The notes under the pieces were generated by a model. The model was not told the origin of the DNA and did no database searches. It saw nothing but the letters and a program-made list of their open reading frames with translations. DNA of 64,000 nt from Metaphire vulgaris (lineage: Eukaryota > Annelida > Clitellata > Crassiclitellata > Megascolecidae). The translations under genes were made by a program, and so were the position numbers. This document shows, one piece after another, positions 52,589 through 64,000 of this stretch (position 1 is its first letter; every line of letters begins with the position of its first letter). Where the stretch lies: positions 124,001 to 188,000 of the forward strand of contig CM030866.1 in NCBI GenBank assembly GCA_018105865.1. The letters are read 5' to 3'.

Positions 52589-55509
52589 ATGGATAAATTC
52601 ATTGGTTGTATCGTTTCTCTTGACTGTGGGGAAACTTTAGGGACGTATCAAGGTCAAGTGATTGCGATCAATCCAGTTGAAGGTTCGATCACAATCATTC
52701 AACCGTACCGAAATGGAATTCCGTTCAAGTCACCTCAGGTTACGCTGAGGTAGATGAGTGTTTCATTCAAATGTTGTAAAGAGAAAGGAGGATTTGATTT
52801 ACTCTTAATTTTACAGATTCTATATAAAACACAGAGCAGAAGCTTATATTCCAATGCAAAACAGCATAGAACATTTTAAGTATAATGTTCATGTAATAAG
52901 ATCTATTGGTCAGTAGAAATATTTAATTATAAAAATGAAGTTAAATATAGAAAACAAAGAATACATTTATCATCAATATTGTAAGATGCAAAATAAAATA
53001 AATGTGATACTTCTTAGATTATAATAAATATCAGAGTATTAAAAATCACTCTGCATTATATTTATATAACTGAAAGCAGATAATGATATTTAATGAATAG
53101 ATAAAAAGTATATCTAAAGTCTAAAGACATGATTTTACTTAAACTAAAGTGAGTTGGAAAAAGATACCAGAAGTGAATGATTTTCCCGCTAGTACCGGTA
53201 GGTATCTAATTAATATTTATTAATAGCTATACAATAGGCAAAATAATAGCAGCAGACTCAAGTTAATTTGAATTGATTAATTATTAGTTTACAGATTCAG
53301 TTACTTGATGTTTATTTCTGATTATTTCTTCATTGCATATTGTTGACAGCTATGGTGTTGTTATCGTTGTATTCCTTCCTGTCTTTTTCGGCTGATTCTG
53401 TTTAGTTTTCTTGCTTATTTGGTCGCTGTTGTAGGAATCTATCGATTGCTTGGTGGTCGTTGAGCGTTGATTTGTTTTGTATTTTAGGTCTCAAGACATA
53501 GAACAACTGACGATTGTGAAAAGCTCAGGTGAAGCAAAGCAACTGATACCTGTTGTTAACAAAAAGATCCAACTTCTATTGAATAACTCAGACTCACTTT
53601 CAACCGATGAATTAAAGGCTTCAGCGTCCATTCCTCAGGCGTTGGCACCTGCTCTTTCAATCAGCTCAATCTTCTCACATCATGGGCAGTTGAATAATAG
53701 CAAAGCAAAAGCACAGAGCGGTGCTCATCAAGATCCTATGGCTGACAGTTCTGTCGATGGCGTCGGTCAGATTAAAGCGAACGGTGGATGTCAGAATGAA
53801 GCTCAGAATTTCTCGGCCAGTCTTTGCATTAATTCACAGATGGCGTCTCTTATGTCTGCCAACCTTGGTCACTTATCCACTGCAGACAATAAGATGTCGG
53901 GAAGAAAGCGAACGAGCTCAGGTTTAGTTTTGTTTCTTGAATTTCTCATGTTTAAGTGAAGCATGTCAGTGATTGGCTCGTTGTCTTTCAGATGAAATTT
54001 GAATTGCTTTTGTAGAATCTTTGTGTTCATGTTGACAGTGTGTTTAAATGTGTTGTTTTATTATTGATTTATAATTGCATTAAAGTTTTGCAGTGAAGCT
54101 CGTCACATTATAGAAATGTTTAGAGTCTTTAAACTTATAAGCTTTGATTTTGTTTTGCTTTTCTTCAGCGTCGGACGTCAATTGTGTTCTGCAGAGTCGT
54201 AGAGCGACAACGCCGAGGAAAGCCGATCGCCAGCGCCAGAAGAATCACGACTGCTTTAATGATTTGGAAATTTTCGTTGATGACTTTGACTTTGAAAAGA
54301 ACTTGGCTCTTTTTGACAAGCAAGCGGTCTTTGAGGAAATAGAAAAAGGACGGGAAAATGGAACGGGTGGTCAGAACTCTCGAACAAATCGCAGCGAGCA
54401 GAAGTATCGCTGTGATGAAAACATATTGCAAGGAACGACAAAGAAAACTCTGCAGCAGATCAGATTTCTTGACGACTGCACTAGAAAAGATACTCACATA
54501 AGACAATACATGACAGACAACGGGCTTATAGTGCCCAGCATTCCTTTAGAGCTGCGTGAACGCTTGTTCGGTTTAGCGGAAAACTGCGGACTCAGCCGCG
54601 TCAGAATGCTGGAAATGGCCGGTCGGTCCTCGAGTGAAATGATTCTTCAACTGCTCGGTGGAAACAGCCGGTGAAGATTTTAGCGATCTTATTACTGAAA
54701 TTATTTGAAAACTCCTTTGAACTGAGTTAAGAATTTTGATCTGTAAGCATCTGTGGAAGACTGCCTTGATTCAAGATACATTGAACTTCTGTCAGATTTA
54801 GTTTTTGTGAAATTTAAAGATGTATTGTTTTCTTTTGAATTAGATTCGATCCTCGGAATTCGCACCAGCGTCCCCATGTAGTGGTTCTCTGTGGGTCTGG
54901 ACTGCCGGCTGCTGTCGCTGTCAACTGCGCCCGACACTTGGCAACTCATTCGGTGGCCGTCACCCTCTTCCTTTCTCCTTCATTTGATCAGTCGAAAGAA
55001 GCAGAAGAAGAACTGAGGCTGTATCGGCTGACGGACGGAAAATTCACGTTCTCTCTAAACGGTTGTTGATAAATTCCTCCATGTGTTAAGCCGCCCATTT
55101 TTGGTATTTTGTTTCCCTGTGGTTATGTATTTTAATTTTAAATAATTTCTCTTATTTTGAGATTTATTGGATTGTTTTAGAATTGCCGAGTACCGTCGTC
55201 GACTTGATCGTTTCCTCACCTTCTCTTCACGACGCCTCGGACTCAACCAGTGAACTGTGGAACCAGTCTGTTTCCCATTGGGCCAATCAGAGCAAGACTC
55301 GGGTTCTGACCATTGATCCTTTGGTAGAAGGTAGTCTTATAGAATCCAGCTGGTGCCTCACCTGGGTCCTGCCACTTTCCTATGATGACAGGTGTGGCCA
55401 AGTGTACCTTTGTGACCTCGGAATTCCCCAGAAGTTATTTAAAGAGGTTGGAATTATCTATGAGTCACCATTTGCGCACAAGTTCATTGCCCCTCTGCAC
55501 CGCTCTTAA
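52589..55509 (+). CDS. EDC3: Enhancer of mRNA-decapping protein 3 (EDC3)
   Basis: A P-body scaffold that binds DCP2 and DDX6/Dhh1 and promotes decapping. Exons 52589-52749, 53488-53921, 54169-54670, 54844-55061 and 55181-55509 (1644 nt, 547 residues; human EDC3 is about 508). LSm domain: MDKFIGCIVSLDCGETLG then QGQVIAINPVEG, residues 1-55. Ser/Asn-rich linker. FDF motif at about 238-240 in DDFDFEKNLALFDKQAVFEE. Then RCDENIL and YMTDNGLIVPSIPLELRERL. YjeF_N domain from about 370: NSHQRPHVVVLCGSGLPAAV, LPSTVVDLIVSS, RVLTIDPLVEG, QVYLCDLGIPQKLFKEVGI, ending HKFIAPLHRS. Phases match at all four junctions. An upstream 5' UTR intron (52023-52585, acceptor tgatttgtag) precedes the ATG. Confidence 0.96.
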
Positions 55510-57076
55510 GTTGCTTGTCTACCGTGGAAATCCAGTTTCTGATGAAATTTCTGCACAGGTTTCAGGAAAGCGTCTTTCCAGATTTTACAGAGGACTTCGT
55601 TTTGGTCCTAATGAGTGGAATGCTCTTGAAGAGGCTGTGGATTCTACATGCGTTGTTGACTCTTGGTTTATCAATTTAAAAATAAGATTCTATATTGAAT
55701 GCCATTGTCTGGAAATTTTATTTTTGAGTAAACCAGAAATATGTGAATCATATAGTCATCCTATTATGTTTAGTCAATTTTGGTACAACAACATCATCAT
55801 CATGATGAACAATAGAATGTGTAGTTCACGAGTTCTGAATGTCAAAGGAGTTTGACGTGAAGCAGTAAATGTAACGTTAAGTGAATTTGCAACTTTTGCC
55901 AATGACTTTTGCACATAAAGCACTTGAATGATTCTTCGAAGTTAAATGGCATCTTGATTGTTTCTTAGGCATCTGCTGATTTTGGCAATGCTGTCTTGCT
56001 TAGTGTTTACTTTTAGATCATATTTTAAAAAATTTAAAGTGGCCTTTTGAATTCAAGATGCATTTTCTTCCACATCAGTTGTGGAACTATTATTACTTGC
56101 CAATCGGCCGCAAATGAGGCAGCACAGATGGCAGCGGCCTGTCTTTTTATGGTTTCAGTTGGCATTTGTGTGAGACATGGTCTGCTGCTGTCATTTGCCT
56201 ATATTTGCAATATGTTGGTATCGACGTTTGCTGATGATATGATGGTCACTCGAAGGCATTGTGTAATTCTATTCTGTTACCTTGCATTTCTGATTTTTAG
56301 CACGCAGACTTTTATTTGGTCTTAATGGAATGGCGATTTCAGCCATTTTTTATGATTTAAAGTTATTTGCTGAAAAAGGCTTTTGCTTTTAAAAAGAATT
56401 GTCTAAAAGACTTTCAGGTGAATACTGTTCATCTGTTTTACGTTTCCCATTGTCATTTTACTCTGAATTGAAATTGTTCCATCTGAGGCAGCAAAATGCA
56501 AATGCGAGTTTCAGTTATCAGAGCAAGTTGCTTGTGGTATTTTAAAGTTAAATATTTCATTTATTTGATGTCTAATGTGGTTTGTCAATGCTGTTTGGAG
56601 ACGCGTTTTGTTTGCTTGTTTCTGTATTTGCTGAATTTTCCCATTCTATGCTACACGTAATGAGTGCAGAAATTCAAGTGATGATGATTAAATGTGGGGA
56701 TTTGTTTTACTATTGTTGTCAATTGCTCATTATCTTACTGGGGCAGAAAGGTCGGATGTTGAGTTTATCTTTTAAGACATTTTAAGTGACATTTATTCTG
56801 AATGTTTTACTGAGAAGGAAATTCTGCATTTACATGTAGCTGCTGTAGTGGTTTTTAAGTTGGCAACAAATAATTGTGATTTCGTATGGATTATTATTTC
56901 CTGCTAATTATTGAATTTAAAATGATGGATGTTTTGAAAATGTCACTGAATGATTATCATATGATTATGATAATTGTTATTGATTAATTGTCTTTATTTA
57001 TAATTGGTCAAGTGTTTCTAATTTTTTCTCAGTTTTTATCAAGCCCTGTGTTCCGTTGTGATCTGTGTGTCTGTTT
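55510..57076. other. EDC3 3' flank, no gene seen
   Basis: AT-rich sequence with only short unconvincing frames and no clear AATAAA. It may be a long 3' UTR. Confidence 0.5.
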
Positions 57077-57176
57077 NNNNNNNNNNNNNNNNNNNNNNNN
57101 NNNNNNNNNNNNNNNNNNNNNNNNNNNNNNNNNNNNNNNNNNNNNNNNNNNNNNNNNNNNNNNNNNNNNNNNNNNN
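57077..57176. other. Assembly gap, exactly 100 N
   Basis: One hundred N, the usual placeholder for a scaffold gap of unknown size. It sits at the edge of the satellite, so the true array length and the link to EDC3 are not assured. Confidence 0.98.
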
Positions 57177-60100
57177 TGGCAGTCAGAATTTTGCCTGTGG
57201 TATTCTCTAATGCGTAATTGGACATTTTAAAGAACATTTTTAAACTACAGAGAATGGTATTGGCAGACATGTGAATGGCTAGCAATTTTGACAAACAAGT
57301 GAAGAGCACCTGCTAATCAAGTTTTTTCAAAAATTAGGCCACTATCTCTTGTAGATAAAAAGTTCTTGGCAGTCAGAATTTTTCCTGTGGTATTCTCTAA
57401 TGCGTAAATTGGACATTTTAAAGAACACAAGTTTTTTCAAAAATTAGGCCACTATCTCTTGTAGATATAAAGTTCTAGGCAGTCAGAATTTTGCCTGTGG
57501 TATTCTCTAATGCGTAATTGGACATTTTAAAGGACATTTTTAAACTACAGAGAATGGCATTGGCAGACGTGCTAGCAACAGACAAGTGAAGAGCACCTGC
57601 TAATCAAGTTTTTTTCAAAAATTAGCACTTTTGAGATCAAACAAGTGAAGAAATTGCACCTGAGAATGGTATTGGCAGACGTAATCAAGACAGACAAGTT
57701 TTTTTTTTTCAAAAATTAGGCCACTATCTCTTGTAGATAAAAAGTTCTAGGCAGTCAGAATTTTGCCTGTGGTATTCTCTAATGCGTAATTGGACATTTT
57801 AAAGAACATTTTTAAACTACAGAGAATGGTATTGGCAGACGTGTGAATAGCTAGCAATTTTGACAGACAAGTGAAGAGCACCTGCTAATCAAGTTTTTTT
57901 CAAAAATTAGGCCACTATCTCTTGTAGATAAAAAGTGCTAGGCAGTCAGAATTTTGCCTGTGGTATTCTCTAATGCGTAATTGGACATTTTAAAGAACAT
58001 TTTTAAACTACAGAGAATGGTATTGGCAGACGTGTGAATGGCTAGCAATTTTGACAAACAAGTGAAGAGCACCTGCTAATCAAGTTTTTTTTTTTCAAAA
58101 ATTAGGCCACTATCTCTTGTAGATAAAAGTTCTTGGCAGTCAGAATTTTTCCTGTGGTATTCTCTAATGCGTAAATTGGACATTTTAAAGAACATTTTTT
58201 TTTTCAAAAATTAGGCCACTATCTCTTGTAGATATAAAGTTCTTGACAGTCAGAATTTTGCCTGAGCATTCTCTAATGCGTTTTTGGACATTTTAAAGGA
58301 CATTTTCTCTACAGAGAATGGTTCTTGGCAGACAGAATTTTGCCTGCACTTTTGACAGACAAGTGAAGAGCACCTTTTAATCAAGTTTTTTTCAAAAATT
58401 AGGCCACTATCTCTTGTAGATAAAAAGTTCTAGGCAGTCAGAATTTTGCCTGTGGTATTCTCTAATGCGTAATTGGACATTTTAAAGAACATTTTTAAAC
58501 TACAGAGAATGGTATTGGCAGACGTGTGAATAGCTAGCAATTTTGACAACAAAGTGAAGAGCACCTGCTAATCAAGTTTTTTTCAAAAATTAGGCCACTA
58601 TCTCTTGTAGATAAAAAGTTCTTGGCAGTCAGAATTTTGCCTGTGGTATTCTCTAATGCGTAAATTGGACATTTTAAAGAACACAAGTTTTTTTCTAAAA
58701 ATTAGGCCACATTTTTAAACTAGGCAGAGAATTTTGCCTGTGGTATTCTCTAATGCGTAATTGGACATTTTAAAGACATTTTTAAACTACAGAGAATGGT
58801 ATTGGCAGACGTGTGAATGGCTAGCAATTTTGACAGACAAGTGAAGAGCACCTGCTAATCAAGTTTTTTTCAAAAATTAGGCCACTATCTCTTGTAGATC
58901 AAAAGTGCTAGGCAGTCAGAATTTTGCCTGTGGTATTCTCTAATGCGTAATTGGACATTTTAAAGAACATTTTTAAACTACAGAGAATGGTATTGGCAGA
59001 CGTGTGAATAGCTAGCAATTTTGACAGACAAGTGAAGAGCACCTGCTAATCAAGTTTTTTTCAAAAATTAAGCCACTATCTCTTGTAGATAAAAAGTTCT
59101 AGGCAGTCAGAATTTTGCCTGTGGTATTCTCTAATGCGTAATTGGACATTTTAAAGAACATTTTTAAACTACAGAGAATGGTATTGGCAGACGTGTGAAT
59201 GGCTAGCAATTTTGACAGACAAGTGAAGAGCACCTGCTAATCAAGTTTTTTTCAAAAATTAGGCCACTATCTCTTGTAGATAAAAAGTTCTAGGCAGTCA
59301 GAATTTTGCCTGTGGTATTCTCTAATGCGTAATTGGACATTTTTTTCAAGAACATTTTTAAACTACAGAGAATGGTATTGGCAGACGTGTGAATGGCTAG
59401 CAATTTTGACAAACAAGTGAAGAGCACCTGCTAATCAAGTTTTTTTCAAAAATTAGGCCACTATCTCTTGTAGATCAAAAGTTCTTGGCAGTCAGAATTT
59501 TTCCTGTGGTATTCTCTAATGCGTAAATTGGACATTTTAAAGAACACAAGTTTTTTTCAAAAATTAGGCCACTATCTCTTGTAGATATAAAGTTCTAGGC
59601 AGTCAGAATTTTGCCTGTGGTATTCTCTAATGCGTAATTGGACATTTTAAAGAACATTTTTAAACTACAGAGAATGGTATTGGCAGACGTGTGAATGGCT
59701 AGCACTTTTGACAGACAAGTGAAGAGCACCTGCTAATCAAGTTTTTTTCAAAAATTAGGCCACTATCTCTTGTAGATAAAAAGTTCTAGGCAGTCAGAAT
59801 TTTGCCTGTGGTATTCTCTAATGCGTAAATTGGACATTTTAAAGAACATTTTTAAACTACAGAGAATGGTATTGGCAGACGTGTGAATGGCTTTTTTGAC
59901 AAAACAAGTGAAGAGCACCTGCTAATCAAGTTTTTTTTTTTCAAAAATTAGGCCACTATCTCTTGTAGATAAAAGTTCTAGGCAGTCAGTCAATTTTAAA
60001 ACTACGTAATTGGACATTTTAAAGAACACAAGTTTTTCAAAAATTAGGCCACTATCTCTTGTGCGATAAAAGTGGCAGTCATTTTGCCTAATTCTCTAAT

Positions 60101-63100
60101 GCGTAATTGGACATTTTAAAAACATTTTTAAACTACAGAGAATGGTATTGGCAGACGTGTGAATAGCTAGCAATTTTGACAGACAAGTGAAGACCCTGCT
60201 AATCAAGTTTTTTTCAAAAATTAGAGCACCTGCTAATCAAGTTTTTTTTCAAAAATTAGGCCACTATCTCTTGTAGATCAAAAGTGCTCGGCAGTCAGAA
60301 TTTTGCCTGTTGTATTCTCTAATGCGTAAATTGGACATTTTAAAGAACACAAGTTTTTTTCAAAAATTAGGCCACTATCTCTTGTAGATATAAAGTTCTA
60401 GGCAGTCAGAATTTTGCCTGTGGTATTCTCTAATGCGTAATTGGACATTTTAAAGAACATTTTTAAACTACAGAGAATGGTATTGGCAGACGTGTGAATG
60501 GCTAGCAATTTTGACAGACAAGTGAAGAGCACCTGCTAATCAAGTTTTTTTCAAAAATTAGGCCACTATCTCTTGTAGATAAAAAGTGCTAGGCAGTCAG
60601 AATTTTGCCTGTGGTATTCTCTAATGCGTAATTGGACATTTTAAAGAACATTTTTAAACTACAGAGAATGGTATTGGCAGACGTGTGAATAGCTAGCAAT
60701 TTTGACAGACAAGTGAAGAGCACCTGCTAATCAAGTTTTTTTCAAAAATTAGGCCACTATCTCTTGTAGATCAAAAAGTGCTAGGCAGTCAGAATTTTGC
60801 CTGTTGTATTCTCTAATGCGTAAATTGGACATTTTAAAGAACATTTTTTTTCAAGAGAATGGTATTGGCAGACGTGTAGATATAAAATTTTGACAGTCAA
60901 GTGAAGAGCACCTGCTAATCAAGTTTTTGGACATTTAAAGGAAAAAAAAGTTTTAGGCCACTATCTCTTGTAGATCAAAAGTTTTTCTTGGCAGTCAAAA
61001 GTGCTTGCATTTTTGCCTGTGGTATTCTCTAATGCGTAATTGGACATTTTAAAGAACATTTTTAAACTACAGAGAATGGTATTGGCAGACGTGTGAATAG
61101 CTAGCAATTTTGACAGACAAGTGAAGAGCACCTGCTAATCAAGTTTTTTTCAAAAAATTAGGCCACTATCTCTTGTAGATAAAAGTTCTAGGCAGTCAGA
61201 ATTTTGCCTGTATATTCTCTAATGCGTAAATTGGACATTTTAAAGAACATTTTAAACTACAGAGAATGGTATTGGCAGACGTGTGAATGGCTAGCAATTT
61301 TGACAGACAAGTGAAGAGCACCTGCTAATCAAGTTTTTTCAAAAATTAGGCCACTATCTCTTGTAGATAAAAGTTCTAGGCAGTCAAAATTTTGCCTGTG
61401 GTATTCTCTAATGCGTAAATTGGACATTTTAAAGAACATTTTTAGATACAGAGAATGGTATTGGCAGACGTGTGAAAGTTTTTTTCAAAAATTAGGCCAC
61501 TATCTCTTGTAGATAAAAAGTGCTAGGCAGTCAGAATTTTGCCTGTGGTATTCTCTAATGCGTAATTGGACATTTTAAAGAACATTTTTAAACTACAGAG
61601 AATGGTATTGGCAGACGTGTGAATGGCTAGCAATTTTGACAAACAAGTGAAGAGCACCTGCTAATCAAGTTTTTTTAGGCAAAATCAAAAGTTCTTGGCC
61701 ACTATCTCTTGTAGATAAATAGTTCTAGGCAGTCAGAATTTTGCCTGTGGTATTCTCTAATGCGTAATTGGACATTTTAAAGAACATTTTTAAACTACAG
61801 AGAATGGTATTGGCAGACGTGTGAATTGGCTAGCACTTTTGACAAGACAAGTGAAGAGCACCTGCTAATCAAGTTTTTTTTTCAAAAATTAGGCCACTAT
61901 CTCTTGTAGATAAAAGTTCTAGGCAGTCAGAATTTTGCCTGTGGTATTCTCTAATGCGTAAATTGGACATTTTAAAGAACATTTTTAAACTACAGAGAAT
62001 GGTATTGGCAGACGTGTGAATGGCTAGCAATTTTGACAACAAGTGAAGAGCACCTGCTAATCAAGTTTTTTTTCAAAAATTTAGGCCACTATCTCTTGTA
62101 GATAAAAAGTTCTAGGCAGTCAAAATTTTGCCTGTGGTATTCTCTAATGCTAATTTTAAAGAACACAAGTTTTTTTCAAAAAACCTTAGGCCATATCTCT
62201 TGTAGATCAAAAGTGCTTGGCAGTCAGAATTTTGCCTGTGGTATTCTTTGCGTAAACATTTTAAAGAACATTTTTAAACTACAGAGAATGGTATTGGCAG
62301 ACGTGTGAATAGCTAGCAATTTTGACAGACAAGTGAAGAGCACCTGCTAATCAAGTTTTTTTCAAAAATTAGGCCACTATCTCTTGTAGATCAAAAGTGC
62401 TCGGCAGTCAGAATTTTGCCTGTTGTATTCTCTAATGCGTAAATTGGACATTTTAAAGAACACAAGTTTTTTTTTTTCAAAAATTAGGCCACTATCTCTT
62501 GTAGATATAAAGTTCTAGGCAGTCAGAATTTTGCCTGTGGTATTCTCTAATGCGTAAATTGGACATTTTAAAGGACATTTTTAAACTACAGAGAATGGTA
62601 TTGGCAGACGTGTGAATGGCTAGCACTTTTGACAGACAAGTGAAGAGCACCTGCTAATCAAGTTTTTTTCAAAAATTAGGCCACTATCTCTTGTAGATAA
62701 AAAGTTCTAGGCAGTCAGAATTTTGCCTGTGGTATTCTCTAATGCGTAAATTGGACATTTTAAAGAACATTTTTAAACTACAGAGAATGGTATTGGCAGA
62801 CGTGTGAATAGCTAGCAATTTTGACAGACAAGTGAAGAGCACCTGCTAATCAAGTTTTTTTCAAAAATTAGGCCACTATCTCTTGTAGATCAAAAGTTCT
62901 AGGCAGTCAGAATTTTGCCTGTGGTATTCTCTAATGCGTAAATTGGACATTTTAAAGAACACAAGTTTTTTTACAAAAATTAGGCCACTATCTCTTGTAG
63001 ATATAAAGTTCTAGGCAGTCAGAATTTTGCCTGTGGTATTCTCTAATGCGTAATTGGACATTTTTAAAGAACTGTGGCAGACGTGTGAATGGCTAATGCA

Positions 63101-64000
63101 ATTGACAAGTGAAGAGCACCTGCTAATTTTTTTCAAAAATTAGGCCACTATCTCTTGTAGATAAAAAGTGCTAGGCAGTCAGAATTTTGCCTGTGGTATT
63201 CTCTAATGCAAATTGGACATTTCAAAGAACATTTTTAAACTACAGAGAATGGTATTGGCAGACGTGTGAATAGCTAGCAATTTTGACAGACAAGTGAAGA
63301 GCACCTGCTAATCAAGTTTTTTCAAAATTAATGCGTAAATTGGCCACTATCTCTTGTAGATAAAAAATTCTAGGCAGTCAGAATTTTGCCTGTGGTATTC
63401 TCTAATGCGTAATTGGACATTTTAAAGAACATTTTTAAACTACAGAGAATGGTATTGGCAGACGTGTGAATGGCTAGCAATTTTGACAGACAAGTGAAGA
63501 GCACCTGCTAATCAAGTTTTTTTTCCAAAATTAGGCCACTATCTCTTGTAGATAAAAAGTTCTTGGCAGTCAGAATTTTTCCTGTGGTATTCTCTAATGC
63601 GTAATTGGACATTTTAAAGAACATTTTTTTTCAAACTTACAGAGAATGGTATTGGCAGACAGAATTTTACCTGTGGTATTCTCTAATGCAATTTGGACAT
63701 TTTAAAGAGCATTTTTAAACTTTTTTCAAAATTAGGCATTCTCTTGTAGATCAAACGTTCTTGAAGTCAGAATTTTTCCTGTTGATTCTCAATGCGTAAA
63801 GCATTTTAAAAACAAGTTTTTTTTCAAAAATTAGGCCACTATCTCTTGTAGATATAAAGTTCTAGGCAGTCAGAATTTTGCCTGTGGTATTCTCTAATGC
63901 GTAAATTGGACATTTTAAAGAACATTTTTAAACTACAGAGAATGGTATTGGCAGACGTGTGAATAGCTAGCACTTTTGACAGACAAGTGAAGAGCACCTG
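57177..64000. repeat. AT-rich satellite, ~190-bp monomer with ~110-bp short form
   Basis: The phrase gcagtcagaattttgcctg recurs throughout; spacings measured include 190 (57179 to 57369), 110 (57369 to 57479), 191 (57751 to 57942) and about 192. Each long monomer runs through ggtattctctaatgcgtaa, ttggacattttaaagaac, actacagagaatggtattgg, cagacgtgtgaatggctagc, agtgaagagcacctgctaat and ttaggccactatctcttgta. Short monomers lack the middle part and jump from taaagaacac to aagttttttt. Roughly 35-40 monomers are visible and the array continues beyond the window. Some stretches (such as 60840-61010 and 63650-63810) are scrambled. Confidence 0.97.

Noticed and set aside
57177..64000. CRISPR array or gene family in the repeats
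   Set aside because: Units are contiguous without variable spacers, have no sustained open frame, and the context is eukaryotic; it is a satellite.

Overview
This window is nuclear DNA from an animal, most likely an invertebrate. The coding exons are short and separated by GT-AG introns. Simple repeats and short terminal-inverted-repeat (TIR) elements are everywhere. The recognisable genes are metazoan: an amyloid-precursor-like protein (APP/APPL) ending in the GYENPTYKYFE sorting motif, a PTB-SH2 adaptor resembling SH2D5, EDC3, a GDP-fucose transporter and a glycerophosphodiester phosphodiesterase. The APP homologue has no visible Kunitz domain or vertebrate-type A-beta segment, which argues against a vertebrate. 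I cannot name the phylum.

Layout. 1-802 (-): the last exon in view of an acidic protein that runs off the left edge. 803-4495: intergenic DNA with a cluster of CACGTG boxes. 4496-11335 (+): an eight-exon gene for an unrecognised 529-residue tail-anchored protein. It is built from two related modules, with an in-frame His/Gln tract. 11336-14209: repeats and one small ORF. 14210-15391 (-): an intronless secreted GDPD. 15392-19538: repeats, a large TIR element and a decayed duplicate of the next gene. 19539-21008 (+): an intronless 489-residue unknown protein. 21690-21941 (-): a possible small membrane protein. 22.3-25.2 kb: a 335-bp tandem array, a (TTC)n tract and a 39-bp minisatellite.

26412-31060 (-): APP-like gene, ten exons found, signal-peptide exon not located. 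34425-35459 (-): SLC35C1-like transporter. 37714-48103 (-): SH2D5-like PTB-SH2 adaptor, nine exons, 492 residues. 48482-51613 (-): a small unrecognised gene, head-to-head with 52589-55509 (+) EDC3 (five exons, 547 residues). 57077-57176 is an assembly gap of exactly 100 N. 57177-64000 is a satellite array (about 190-bp monomer with a 110-bp short form) that runs off the right edge.

The genes do not form an operon or a single pathway. They are a collection of housekeeping genes (EDC3 in mRNA decapping, SLC35C1 in fucosylation, GDPD in phosphodiester turnover) and signalling or adhesion genes (APP-like, PTB-SH2). All exon boundaries were read by eye from splice motifs, phase continuity and family resemblance. 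For the gene at 4496-11335, EDC3, the PTB-SH2 gene and the found part of APP the exon lengths sum to whole codons.
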